In this document: piece after piece, positions 18,012 through 27,860 of the stretch
Layout: every line of letters begins with the position of its first letter
Position numbering within the stretch: the first letter of the stretch is position 1
Assembly: GCF_947090775.1 (NCBI RefSeq)
Contig: NZ_OX352321.1
Coordinates: 1,364,001-1,428,000, forward strand
From: Pseudarthrobacter sp. MM222
Lineage (GTDB): Bacteria; Actinomycetota; Actinomycetes; Actinomycetales; Micrococcaceae
Reading direction: 5' to 3'
DNA: 64,000 nt
Translations under genes and position numbers: made by a program
The notes under the pieces: model-generated
What the model was told of the DNA's origin: nothing
Database searches by the model: none
What the model saw: the letters and a program-made list of their open reading frames with translations, nothing else

Positions 18012-18139
18012 CCATCTGTAGTTTTTTGCCTTGATTGCACTGTAACAGGATGTGATGCTGGACACGGAAACATCCGGCGCCGAGGCCGGATGGCGCGCAC
18101 TGCGCAAAGCAACAGCAGCAAAGCAAAGGAGCTTATGCC

Positions 18140-19042
18140 ATGGCAGTAATCGCTTGGATCGGACTGGGGAACATGGGCGGGTCCATGTCGGTGAATCTGG
18201 CGAAGGCCGGGCATGAGGTCCGGGGCTTCGACCTCAACGCCGAGGCCCTCGCCGCTGCCGAAGCCGGCGGCGTCAAGCCTGCCGGCAGCATCGCCGCGGC
18301 CGTCCAGGGCGCCGACGTCGTCTTCACGATGCTGCCCAAGGGCGAGCACGCCCGCGCCGTGTACCTCGGCGAGGACGGCGTCCTGGCCCACGCGGACACC
18401 CGCACGCTCCTGGTGGACTCCTCCACGATTGATATCGCCTCGGCCCAGGCGCTGCACGACGCCGCGGCTGCCGCAGGCTTCCGCTTCGTCGATGCTCCGG
18501 TATCCGGCGGCATGAGCGGAGCGAAGGCCGCCACCCTGACCTTCATGATCGGCGGCGAGGCAGGCGCCGTCGCCGAGGCCACCGAATACATCCGTCCAAT
18601 GGCGGCGAACATCATCCCGACCGGCGGCGCCACCACCGGCCAGGCCGCGAAGATCTGCAACAACCTCATGCTCTTCATCAACCTGGCCTCGACCGCGGAG
18701 GGTGCCGTCCTGGCGGACCGCCTCGGACTCGACAAGCAGGTTTTCTGGGACATCGCCTCCGTGTCCTCCGGCGACAGCTGGGCCCTGCGCACCTGGTACC
18801 CGGTGGCCGGCGTCGTGCCGACCGCCGCATCCAACAACGACTTTGCCCCGACCTTCACCACGGAGCTGGCCAACAAGGACATCGGACTGGCCATCAGCGC
18901 CGCCCGTGACACCGGCACTCCGCTGGAGATCGGCGAGCACGTCCAGCAGCTGTTCCAGCGCCTCATCGACTCCGGCGAATCCGGCAAGGACTGCTCGATG
19001 ATCATCAAACTCATCGACGGCTCCCTCGAGTCCGCCAAGTAG
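18140..19042 (+). CDS. mmsB: 3-hydroxyisobutyrate dehydrogenase
   Basis: A 300-residue member of the beta-hydroxyacid dehydrogenase family. It oxidises 3-hydroxyisobutyrate to methylmalonate semialdehyde in valine degradation. The N-terminal nucleotide-binding motif is IGLGNMGGSMSVNLAKAGH. The substrate motif is DAPVSGGMSGA near residue 120. The catalytic lysine is in GQAAKICNNLMLF near 170. AAAGGAG lies upstream of the ATG. It is followed after 48 bases by mmsA, which uses its product, and is divergent from a LysR-type gene. Confidence 0.94.
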   Translation: MAVIAWIGLGNMGGSMSVNLAKAGHEVRGFDLNAEALAAAEAGGVKPAGSIAAAVQGADVVFTMLPKGEHARAVYLGEDGVLAHADTRTLLVDSSTIDIASAQALHDAAAAAGFRFVDAPVSGGMSGAKAATLTFMIGGEAGAVAEATEYIRPMAANIIPTGGATTGQAAKICNNLMLFINLASTAEGAVLADRLGLDKQVFWDIASVSSGDSWALRTWYPVAGVVPTAASNNDFAPTFTTELANKDIGLAISAARDTGTPLEIGEHVQQLFQRLIDSGESGKDCSMIIKLIDGSLESAK

Positions 19043-19090
19043 CCTCCCCAGCACGCTCACCACCTGCACCACACGAAAGAGACCCACCCC

Positions 19091-20575
<1,485 letters not shown>

Positions 20576-20577
20576 GG

Positions 20578-21129
20578 CTAGCCCTTCATGATCTCCGCCC
20601 GCTGGGCCATGTAATCCTCCATGGTCAGTTCACCGTCGCTGTACCGCTGGTCCAGTTCCGCCAGTTTCCGCGCGCGGAAGCCCTGCGGGGCGGACGGCGG
20701 CGGGGGCACCGGCGGGCCGGGCTGCTGCTGGCCGGGCTGGGGCCGGTTGGCCGGGTACTCCGGGCTGTCCTCGTAGGGGACGGGGGACTGATAGCCCTGC
20801 TGCGGGTAGAGGGGCTGTCCGGGGTAGGGCTGGCCGGGGAACTGTTCGCCCGGGTACGGCTGATTCGCCGGCGGCATGGGCTGTTGCGGGGCACCCAGTT
20901 GGCCGAAGCCACCGTAATAGTCCCGCTGGGTGAAGCCGTCCCGGGGCTGCTTGTTCTGCTGGCCGGGGTCATTGCCGGAGTTGTCTCCGGGGATTTGACC
21001 GAACTTCCCCAGGAACCCGCCGGGCGTGCCCTGGTTCTGGTTCCTGCCGCGCATGGATTTCCGGTACAGGCGCAACGCCATCGGGACCAGGAAGGACAGA
21101 ACGATGAGCCAGAAGAACAAATTGTTCAC
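20578..21129 (-). CDS. SHOCT-domain membrane-anchored protein
   Basis: A 183-residue protein with one N-terminal transmembrane helix (NNLFFWLIVLSFLVPMALRL, residues 2-21). A basic stretch follows, then a long low-complexity linker rich in Pro, Gln, Gly and Tyr (about 35-140). The C-terminal SHOCT module is LAELDQRYSDGELTMEDYMA. SHOCT segments are short oligomerisation or binding modules at protein ends. The architecture suggests a membrane-tethered scaffold on the cytoplasmic face. No function is known. Confidence 0.75.
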   Translation of the reverse strand: MNNLFFWLIVLSFLVPMALRLYRKSMRGRNQNQGTPGGFLGKFGQIPGDNSGNDPGQQNKQPRDGFTQRDYYGGFGQLGAPQQPMPPANQPYPGEQFPGQPYPGQPLYPQQGYQSPVPYEDSPEYPANRPQPGQQQPGPPVPPPPSAPQGFRARKLAELDQRYSDGELTMEDYMAQRAEIMKG

Positions 21130-21207
21130 GGTACGGCGCCTTTCAGAAGGTGTCCTCCCAGCTTAAGCCCGGACCGGTCCCGGACCACCCGCGTTCCGCG
21201 CAGGGCG

Positions 21208-22311
21208 TTACAGCCGGACAGCCGGTATCCCCAGGAAGCCGCCGTAGGCCGCGACCAGCCGGCTGAGCTCGTGCTCGTCACCGGGATGGTGGTTGGAGTC
21301 CAGCCGGACGTCGAGTTCGCACCGTCCCCGGACGATGTTGTGCCGCCACACCCCGGCGAGCCGGCCGTTCCGCAGGACCAGATGCAGGGGCCCGCCGGCA
21401 ACTGGCACCAACGGTACCGGGCCGCCGAGGAAGTGCCGCGTCTTCGAATATCCCATCACGTATTCGTCGTAACACTGGATCAGGTCAAGGCGACCCGGCC
21501 GGTTCACGCCCCCGGCGTCCGCACGGCCGCTGAAGCAGCAGGCGACGCCGTCGATCATTGCCGTTGCGAGTGCTTCGGGCGCCATCTCCCGGGCGAGCTG
21601 CAGCCCGGTCCGAACGTCCGACAGTGTCAGTCGGGACCAGTCGGCGCAGTCCTTCTCGGTCGCCGGGCCGCGGCTGGTGAAGTAACGGCGGGCCAGCTCC
21701 GCGAGCGCCCGCGGCCGCTCCATCAGGCCGGCCGGTGCGGCGGGGACCCGTTCGTCAAAGAGCGCATATGTTTGCTTCAGCGCGCCGCCGGCGCTGCGCA
21801 CGGGGGAACCGCTGACCAGGACGCCGCTGGCCTCGGCAAACATGATCCGGTAGGCGAGTTCCAGGCCTTCAGCGCCGAAACCGGCCCTGCGGAGTGCAGC
21901 CGCGAGCTGCTCCCGCGTTTTGTGCGCGCCGCCCGCCACTGCGCCGGCCAGGACGTCGCTGCTCCTGGCCGCGTTGGCGGCGTCGACTCCGGTCCGGCGG
22001 TACGTCGCGGCGTTGGCCTGATGCACGCGGGGGCCAGAGAGGGCCAGGAGCCAGCGCAGATCGTGCCGGTGCACGAAGTGCCAGGTGGGCCGCAGGATGT
22101 GGGTGCGCAGGATGGTGCCCTCGGACACCGCCTCTTCGACCCCGGCGGCGGAGCCGCCAGCGGTGCGCTGTGCCAGCGTCCAGCGCGCGTACGCGAACTC
22201 CTGGGCCTGCACCGCGAGCAGGTTCTGCAGCGCTTCCTCCGCCGTCGCGGCGAACGGCTCGCGCAGCTGCTGCCCGCGGAGCCGCAGCCGCACGACGTCG
22301 TCGGCGTCCAT
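21208..22311 (-). CDS. AlkZ/YcaQ-like winged-helix DNA-binding protein
   Basis: A 367-residue protein from MDADDVVRLRLRGQQL. It matches the winged-helix family that includes the AlkZ and YcaQ DNA glycosylases. Conserved features are VQAQEFAYARWTLAQR near 40, the helix with HILRPTWHFVHRHDLRWLLAL near 85, and the C-terminal CYDEYVMGYSKTR segment. Some members unhook interstrand crosslinks made by natural products; many actinobacterial paralogues are uncharacterised. The catalytic QxD/QxQ motif of confirmed glycosylases could not be placed with confidence, so activity is not claimed. It follows the SGNH gene by 25 bases on the same strand. Confidence 0.75.
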   Translation of the reverse strand: MDADDVVRLRLRGQQLREPFAATAEEALQNLLAVQAQEFAYARWTLAQRTAGGSAAGVEEAVSEGTILRTHILRPTWHFVHRHDLRWLLALSGPRVHQANAATYRRTGVDAANAARSSDVLAGAVAGGAHKTREQLAAALRRAGFGAEGLELAYRIMFAEASGVLVSGSPVRSAGGALKQTYALFDERVPAAPAGLMERPRALAELARRYFTSRGPATEKDCADWSRLTLSDVRTGLQLAREMAPEALATAMIDGVACCFSGRADAGGVNRPGRLDLIQCYDEYVMGYSKTRHFLGGPVPLVPVAGGPLHLVLRNGRLAGVWRHNIVRGRCELDVRLDSNHHPGDEHELSRLVAAYGGFLGIPAVRL

Positions 22312-22336
22312 CGTTGCCAGCCGCAGCCTCAGGCGG

Positions 22337-23212
22337 TCAGGACCGCACCGGTTCCTGGGCGCCGGGCGGGCCTTCGCCCGAGCCCAGCGGCACCCCGGGA
22401 CCGAAGACCGGGCCCGGCAGGGGGCGCTTGGCGGTGATGCCGTCGCCGGATGACCGGTGCCGCAGGCGCCGGACCACCCACGGCACAAAGTGTTCACGGG
22501 CCCAGACCAGGTCCCCGCTGCGGGCTTCGCGCCAGCTGCGGGGCGGAAGCGGCTTGGGGGACAGCGGCTCCAGGGTGTGCTGGACATTCAGCGAATCGAG
22601 CACCATGGCCGCGATCGTGTGGTGTCCCAGCGGCGAGAAATGCAGCCGGTCCGGATCCCACATCCGGGAATCGTTCAGCTGCCGCAGGGACCACATGTCC
22701 GCGATCACGGCGTCGTGCCGTGCGGCGACGGTGCGGAGGTTCTCGTTGTAGATGGCCACCTTGCTGCGGATCCGCCCCAGCACGGAAGAGCCCGTGTCCG
22801 GGCCGTTGAAGAGGACCACCGTGGCGCCGGCCAGGCTCAGGATCTGCACTACCGAGTCCAGCTTCTCCGCCAGCGCGTCCGGATCGCCGCCGGGCCGGAT
22901 CAGGTCGTTCCCGCCGGCGGACAGGGTGACGAGGTCCGGCCGGAGGGACAGGCAGTGGGCCAGCTGCTGGTCGACGATCTGCTGCAGGAGCCGGCCACGG
23001 ACGGCCAGGTTGGCGTAGGCAAAGCCTTCGTGGCCGCGGCTCAGTTCCTCAGCCACGCGGTCCGCCCAGCCCCGGTGTCCGCCCGGGCTCTCCGGTTCGG
23101 GATCGCCGATGCCCTCGGTAAAGGAGTCACCCATGGCCACGTACCGGCTCCACGGGTGGCTGACCGTGTCATCTGATGGATTGTCCATGCCCTCGGATTC
23201 GCTCACCTTCAT
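22337..23212 (-). CDS. SGNH/GDSL-family hydrolase
   Basis: A 291-residue cytoplasmic esterase-like protein. Block I is VAMGDSFTEGIG with the nucleophile serine, block III is LSAGGNDLIRPGG, and block V is the DPDRLHFSPLGHH segment carrying the Asp-x-x-His pair. The full SGNH set of Ser, Gly, Asn and His is therefore present. No signal peptide is seen, so it probably acts inside the cell on an unknown ester. The ATG at 23212 is preferred over a GTG at 23221 because GGGAAGAG lies 8 bases upstream. Confidence 0.85.
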   Translation of the reverse strand: MKVSESEGMDNPSDDTVSHPWSRYVAMGDSFTEGIGDPEPESPGGHRGWADRVAEELSRGHEGFAYANLAVRGRLLQQIVDQQLAHCLSLRPDLVTLSAGGNDLIRPGGDPDALAEKLDSVVQILSLAGATVVLFNGPDTGSSVLGRIRSKVAIYNENLRTVAARHDAVIADMWSLRQLNDSRMWDPDRLHFSPLGHHTIAAMVLDSLNVQHTLEPLSPKPLPPRSWREARSGDLVWAREHFVPWVVRRLRHRSSGDGITAKRPLPGPVFGPGVPLGSGEGPPGAQEPVRS

Positions 23213-23283
23213 ATCCTGCACTCTTCCCGCAAAGCTACGCCACCGTTGCTTGTTACTGGCAGGTAAAGGGAGGAACGAACTGC

Positions 23284-23289
23284 AAGAAT
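23284..23289 (+). promoter_or_regulatory. -10 element AAGAAT, predicted leaderless start
   Basis: AAGAAT, spacer GGACCC (6 nt), ATG at 23296. Confidence 0.45.
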
Positions 23290-23295
23290 GGACCC

Positions 23296-23946
23296 ATGAC
23301 TCAAGCCGCTGCCTTTCCCGCGCCCGTTGTCCTGTGGTCCCAGCCCGAGGAGGAGCGCGCCGGCAAGCCGCTGCTCGTCCTGCTGCACGGCTACGGGGCC
23401 AACGAACAGGACCTGCTCAGCCTGGCGGACATGCTTCCCCGGGACTTCGCGGTGGCCTCCGTGCGCGCCCCCCTCGTCTCCGGCCCCGGCTTCACCTGGT
23501 TCCCGCTGACGGCCTCCATCGAATATTCGCTCGACGCCGTCAAAACCGCTTCCGGGTATGCGCTGGACTGGATCGACTCCGTCAAGGCCAACCACCCCTC
23601 GGTGACGCTGCTGGGCTTCTCGATGGGCATGGCCATGGCGACCACGCTGCTGCGGCAGCGTCCCGCGGACTTCGCCGCCGTCGTCGGGCTGTCCGGATTT
23701 GCCGTCGACGCCAATTCGGACCCGAGCTTCCGGGACGCCGAACTCGACGGGACCGTGCCGATGTTCTGGGGCCGCGACCAGCAGGATCCGGTGATCACGC
23801 CGGACAAGATCGACTTCACCATGGGCTGGGTGCGGAAGCACGTCAAGCTGACCAAGGTGCTCTACACCGGAATGTGGCATGGCATCAACCAGCAGGAAGT
23901 TGGCCATGTCTCCGAGTTCCTCACCCACGAGGTGCTGAACAAGTAG
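23296..23946 (+). CDS. Phospholipase/carboxylesterase-family alpha/beta hydrolase
   Basis: A 216-residue alpha/beta hydrolase of the carboxylesterase type 2 family. The oxyanion region is LLVLLHGYGANEQDLL (about 30-45). The nucleophile elbow is LLGFSMGMAMA near residue 115, the catalytic Asp lies near DQQDPVITPDK, and His is in GMWHGINQQE. Such enzymes act on short acyl esters or lysophospholipids; the natural substrate is unknown. It is divergent from the SGNH gene and convergent with the S4-protein gene. Confidence 0.85.
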   Translation: MTQAAAFPAPVVLWSQPEEERAGKPLLVLLHGYGANEQDLLSLADMLPRDFAVASVRAPLVSGPGFTWFPLTASIEYSLDAVKTASGYALDWIDSVKANHPSVTLLGFSMGMAMATTLLRQRPADFAAVVGLSGFAVDANSDPSFRDAELDGTVPMFWGRDQQDPVITPDKIDFTMGWVRKHVKLTKVLYTGMWHGINQQEVGHVSEFLTHEVLNK

Positions 23947-23980
23947 GGCGCCAGGGGCCCGGCCACCAGGCGCCGGGACC

Positions 23981-24217
23981 CTAGGCGCCCGCGGGGGTGC
24001 TGATCCGGACGGTACGGCGATTCACGGTCACCGTGTCACCGTGGTGGAGTTGACGGCCGCGGCGGTCATCGATCTCACCGTTGACCTTGACGAGCCCGCC
24101 TTTGATCAGCTCCGCCGCCTCCACGCCGTCCTCGACCAGGTTTGCCAGCTTCAGCAGCTGACCCAGCCGGATCATGTCGTCGCGGATGGGGATTTCTTCA
24201 ATTTCCGGGTTGCTCAT
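23981..24217 (-). CDS. Small S4-domain RNA-binding protein
   Basis: A 78-residue protein consisting almost only of an S4 fold: IRLGQLLKLANLVEDGVEAAELIKGG and VKVNGEIDDRRGRQLHHGDTV. It resembles the YbcJ/YaaA-type free-standing S4 proteins, thought to bind structured RNA such as rRNA. The same frame stays open through the divergent transporter gene, but the domain boundary fixes the start at 24217. Confidence 0.85.
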   Translation of the reverse strand: MSNPEIEEIPIRDDMIRLGQLLKLANLVEDGVEAAELIKGGLVKVNGEIDDRRGRQLHHGDTVTVNRRTVRISTPAGA

Positions 24218-24250
24218 ACAAGCAATGATGCCCGACGTAAGGGAACACCA

Positions 24251-25219
24251 ATGACCCACGCCCCCCGACTGCCCCTCGTCGCCGGCCTGCCGCTGGCCGT
24301 CGCGGCCGGCCTCCTCATCCCCGTCCAGGGCAGGATCAACGGCGCGCTGGGCGTGGCGCTCGCGGACGGCATCGCCGCGGCCGTGGTCAGTTTCACCACG
24401 GGGCTGCTGCTGATCACCGCGGTCTCGCTGCTGCTGCCGAAAGGCCGGGCCGGCCTGGCGCGGATCCTGCCGGCCGTCCGGAACCGGGAGTTCCCGCCGT
24501 ACTACGTCCTCGCCGGCTGCATCGGAGCGTTCTTCGTGTTCACGCAGTCCTTCACCGTCGGCCTGCTCGGTGTCGCCCTGTTTACCGTGGCGGCCGTGAC
24601 CGGCCAGACGCTGAGCGGGCTGCTGGTCGACCGGATGGGGATCGGCCCGGCCGGTAAGAAACCGATCACCGGCATCCGGGTACTGGGCAGCATCCTGACC
24701 GTCGCCGCCGTCGCCTGGGCCGTATCCCCGCGGCTCGGCGGAACGGGTCCGGAGCTCCTGCAGCTGCTCGCCCCCGTGCTGCTGCCCGTGCTCGCCGGCT
24801 TCCTGATGAGCTTCCAGCAGGCCATGAACGGCACGGCGACGGTCCACTACGGCACCCCGATCACCGCCACCCTGGTGAACTTTGTCTCCGGCACGACCCT
24901 GCTGTGGCTTGCCTGGCTGGTCAAGCTCGCGGTGGCCGGCGCCGGCAATCCGCTGCCGGGGCAGTGGTGGTATTACCTCGGCGGGCCGATGGGTTGCGTC
25001 TTCATCGGCGTGGGCGCCCTGCTGGTGCGCAGCCTGGGCGTGCTGGTGACCGGACTCGGCATGATTTCCGGCCAGCTGCTCGGCTCGCTCGGGCTGGACC
25101 TGGCCTTTCCCGCGCCCGGCACCGTGGTGGCGCTGCCAACGGTGCTGGGAACCATGTTGACCCTCGCCGCCATCATCCTGGCCACCCTGCCCTGGCCAAA
25201 GGGGGCCCTGAAGCGTTGA
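24251..25219 (+). CDS. DMT-superfamily transporter (DUF606/YdcZ type)
   Basis: A 322-residue integral membrane protein with about ten hydrophobic segments arranged as two similar halves. The halves begin LPLAVAAGLLIPVQGRINGALG and LLPVLAGFLMSFQQAMNGTAT. The internal duplication and the QGRING/QQAMNG motifs match the DUF606 (YdcZ) branch of the drug/metabolite transporter superfamily. Substrate is unknown. AAGGGA upstream supports the ATG at 24251 over an earlier in-frame start that would run antisense to the S4 gene. Confidence 0.82.
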   Translation: MTHAPRLPLVAGLPLAVAAGLLIPVQGRINGALGVALADGIAAAVVSFTTGLLLITAVSLLLPKGRAGLARILPAVRNREFPPYYVLAGCIGAFFVFTQSFTVGLLGVALFTVAAVTGQTLSGLLVDRMGIGPAGKKPITGIRVLGSILTVAAVAWAVSPRLGGTGPELLQLLAPVLLPVLAGFLMSFQQAMNGTATVHYGTPITATLVNFVSGTTLLWLAWLVKLAVAGAGNPLPGQWWYYLGGPMGCVFIGVGALLVRSLGVLVTGLGMISGQLLGSLGLDLAFPAPGTVVALPTVLGTMLTLAAIILATLPWPKGALKR

Positions 25220-25386
25220 CCCCGGCGGCCCGGTAGGCTGGTAGGCGCAGCTTCCTGCACGCAAACACCTGTGCTTTTTCGTTGGCGCACTGTTTTGCGT
25301 TTTAGTGCCCCGTCCGGCAACCAGCCGGGGTTCCGGGGCTGAGACCGCGGACCGCACCCAGCGGCCCTGTAGAAAGTGGAGTTCCC

Positions 25387-26772
25387 ATGGCAGCAAAATC
25401 CGTCCTCGACCAGATCATTTCCCTCGCCAAGCGCAGGGGTTTCGTATTCCAGGCCGGTGAAATCTATGGTGGCTCACGTTCTGCCTGGGACTACGGACCC
25501 CTGGGCGCCGAGCTCAAGGAAAACATCAAGCGCCAGTGGTGGCAGTCGGTGGTCCGCGGCCGCGAAGACGTCGTAGGACTGGACTCCTCCGTCATCCTGC
25601 CCCGCCAGGTCTGGGAAGCCTCCGGCCACGTCGAGGTCTTCTCCGACCCGCTGGTCGAGTGCCTCTCCTGCCACAAGCGCTACCGCGCGGACCACCTCCT
25701 GGAGGAATTCGAGGAGAAGAAGGGCCGCCCCGCCGAGAACGGCCTCAAGGACATCGCCTGCGCCAACTGCGGCACCCGCGGCGAATGGACCGAGCCGCAG
25801 GAATTCTCCGGCCTGCTCAAGACCTACCTCGGACCCGTTGCCAGCGACGAGGGCCTGCACTACCTGCGCCCGGAAACCGCCCAGGGCATCTTCGTCAACT
25901 TCAGCAACGTGCTGACCACTTCCCGCAAGAAGCCGCCGTTCGGCATCGGCCAGATCGGCAAGTCCTTCCGCAACGAGATCACCCCGGGCAACTTCATCTT
26001 CCGCACCCGCGAGTTCGAGCAGATGGAAATGGAGTTCTTCGTCGAGCCCGGCACGGATGAGCAGTGGCACGAGTACTGGATGAAGGAGCGCATGTCCTGG
26101 TACACCGGCCTGGGCATCCGCGACGAGAACCTGCGGTTCTTCGAACACCCGCTGGACAAGCTCAGCCACTACTCCAAGGGCACCACCGACATCGAATACC
26201 GCTTCGGCTTCCAGGGCTCGGAGTGGGGCGAGCTCGAAGGCATCGCCAACCGCACCGACTTCGACCTCTCCACGCACGCCAAGGCCTCCGGAACCGACCT
26301 CAGCTACTTCAACCAGGCCACCAACGAGCGCTACACGCCGTACGTGATCGAACCCGCCGCCGGCCTGACACGGTCCTTCATGGCCTTCATGATCGACGCC
26401 TACACCGAGGATGAGGCACCCAACGCCAAGGGCGGCGTGGACATCCGCACCGTGCTCAAGCTCGATCCGCGCCTGGCGCCGGTCAAGGCAGCCGTGCTGC
26501 CGCTGAGCCGCAACGAGGACCTTTCGCCGAAGGCCAAGGACCTCGCCGCCCAGCTGCGCAAGAACTGGAACATCGAGTTCGACGACGCCGGCGCCATCGG
26601 CCGCCGCTACCGCCGCCAGGACGAGATCGGCACCCCGTTCTGCATCACGGTGGACTTCGAAACGCTCGACGACCAGGCCGTGACCATCCGCGAACGCGAC
26701 ACCATGAGCCAGGAGCGCGTCTCCCTGGACAAGGTGGAAGGCTACCTCGCCGCCCGGTTGATCGGCGCCTGA
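25387..26772 (+). CDS. glyS: Glycine--tRNA ligase (alpha2 type)
   Basis: A 461-residue class II aminoacyl-tRNA synthetase charging tRNA(Gly). The homodimeric form is recognised by [15 protein letters not shown] near residue 17 and [15 protein letters not shown] near 160. Class II motif 2 is [26 protein letters not shown], given here in overlapping pieces [14 protein letters not shown] and [12 protein letters not shown]. Motif 3 is [16 protein letters not shown] near 320. A small anticodon-binding domain ends the protein. The GNAT gene starts 2 bases after the stop, so the two are probably co-translated. The 167-base leader shows no T-box. Confidence 0.96.
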   Translation: MAAKSVLDQIISLAKRRGFVFQAGEIYGGSRSAWDYGPLGAELKENIKRQWWQSVVRGREDVVGLDSSVILPRQVWEASGHVEVFSDPLVECLSCHKRYRADHLLEEFEEKKGRPAENGLKDIACANCGTRGEWTEPQEFSGLLKTYLGPVASDEGLHYLRPETAQGIFVNFSNVLTTSRKKPPFGIGQIGKSFRNEITPGNFIFRTREFEQMEMEFFVEPGTDEQWHEYWMKERMSWYTGLGIRDENLRFFEHPLDKLSHYSKGTTDIEYRFGFQGSEWGELEGIANRTDFDLSTHAKASGTDLSYFNQATNERYTPYVIEPAAGLTRSFMAFMIDAYTEDEAPNAKGGVDIRTVLKLDPRLAPVKAAVLPLSRNEDLSPKAKDLAAQLRKNWNIEFDDAGAIGRRYRRQDEIGTPFCITVDFETLDDQAVTIRERDTMSQERVSLDKVEGYLAARLIGA

Positions 26773-26774
26773 CC

Positions 26775-27776
26775 ATGGCCGTCGAATACCGCGAGTGGCG
26801 CGAGGGCGATGACCTTGCCCTGCTGGAAATCTGGGGCGACCCCGAAACCGTCCAGGCCGGACAGTTCCGCGGCACCCTGGCGCCCTCGGGCAACTCGCCG
26901 TGGCGCCGCTGCATCGTGGCCGAGGACGTCGTGGACGGCGTGGCCATTCCGGTCGCCGCCGGCGTCGTCCACGAGGCCTCGCTGCACCCGGAACGGCTGT
27001 GGGCCTACATCGAAGTCGACCGGCAGCACCGCCGTGCGGGCATCGGCTCGACCCTGCTGACCATGCTCCGGCACGAAGCCGAGCAGTCGCCGTCGGGCGT
27101 TACCCGGCTACGGTGCAAGGTGGAGCCGGGCACGCCCGGCGCTGCCTTCGCCGCGGCGGCCGGCTTGGCCCCGATCCAGCGCTCCCGCCTCATCGTGGTG
27201 GAGCCGGGAGCCCTGAAGCTGCCCGTCTTCGGCGACGGGTCCGAGGCCGCGGCCGCCGAGCAGGTCGAGGACCTCGCGACCGGGTCGGTGGAGCTCAGTG
27301 ACGTCGTGGGCCGGTACTACACGGTCGCCCACGCCTGGGACAGCCCCGGGGACCTGAGCATCGCCACCGTCCAGCGGTTGTTCCTGGATGAACTCAGCGG
27401 GGCCCATGGCGCGATCGTGCTCCGGGCTCCGATGTCCAGCGCGTTCGGCGACGGAGTGCCGGCCAGCAAGAAGGGCCGGATTGAGGCGTTTGCGATCAGC
27501 TACGCCGAGCTGGCCGCCGCCGCGGGGCAGGACGCGGCGCAGGCTTCGACCGGACAGCCGACCGACGTCTTCCTGGGCCACGAGCCGCAGCTCTCGCTGG
27601 AGGAGGCCCGGGCCGCGGTGCGGGACCTGCTGGCACTGATTGCGTTCCAGCATCCCGTGCTGCTGGAACTGGACGATTCCATGACGGCGCTGCTCGGCGT
27701 GGTCGAGCCGCTGCTGCACAGCGGCAAGGCCCGGGTCCATGGTGCCGACACGCTGATCGTCTCCGACCCGGCCTAA
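26775..27776 (+). CDS. GNAT-family N-acetyltransferase
   Basis: A 333-residue protein with an N-terminal GNAT fold. The acetyl-CoA pyrophosphate loop is the QHRRAGIGSTLL segment (about residues 75-88), and a second, poorly matched half follows to the C-terminus. Length is about twice a single GNAT domain, suggesting a tandem GNAT protein with a degenerate second domain. The acceptor is unknown. It begins 2 bases after glyS and is probably expressed through it. Confidence 0.8.
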   Translation: MAVEYREWREGDDLALLEIWGDPETVQAGQFRGTLAPSGNSPWRRCIVAEDVVDGVAIPVAAGVVHEASLHPERLWAYIEVDRQHRRAGIGSTLLTMLRHEAEQSPSGVTRLRCKVEPGTPGAAFAAAAGLAPIQRSRLIVVEPGALKLPVFGDGSEAAAAEQVEDLATGSVELSDVVGRYYTVAHAWDSPGDLSIATVQRLFLDELSGAHGAIVLRAPMSSAFGDGVPASKKGRIEAFAISYAELAAAAGQDAAQASTGQPTDVFLGHEPQLSLEEARAAVRDLLALIAFQHPVLLELDDSMTALLGVVEPLLHSGKARVHGADTLIVSDPA

Positions 27777-27779
27777 GCG

Positions 27780-27854
27780 TTAACCCAACTGACTCGCAGT
27801 TGTGGGCTGTTATAAAGCGTTATTGCGGCCACCAATGCGAGTCAGTTGGGTTAA
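27780..27854. terminator. Large hairpin between convergent GNAT and fatty-acid transporter genes
   Basis: Perfect 19-bp arms (27780-27798 and 27836-27854; left arm starts TTAACCCAACTGACTCGCA) enclose 37 bases. Neither side carries a U-tract. It is the longest inverted repeat in the window and sits exactly between two convergent stops. Confidence 0.7.
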
Positions 27855-27860
27855 GCGCAG

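Noticed and set aside
25310..25386. TPP-riboswitch-like pieces (CTGAGA, CCTGTAGA) before glyS
   Set aside because: The essential thi-box segment is missing and the downstream gene is a tRNA synthetase. A T-box was also looked for and not found.
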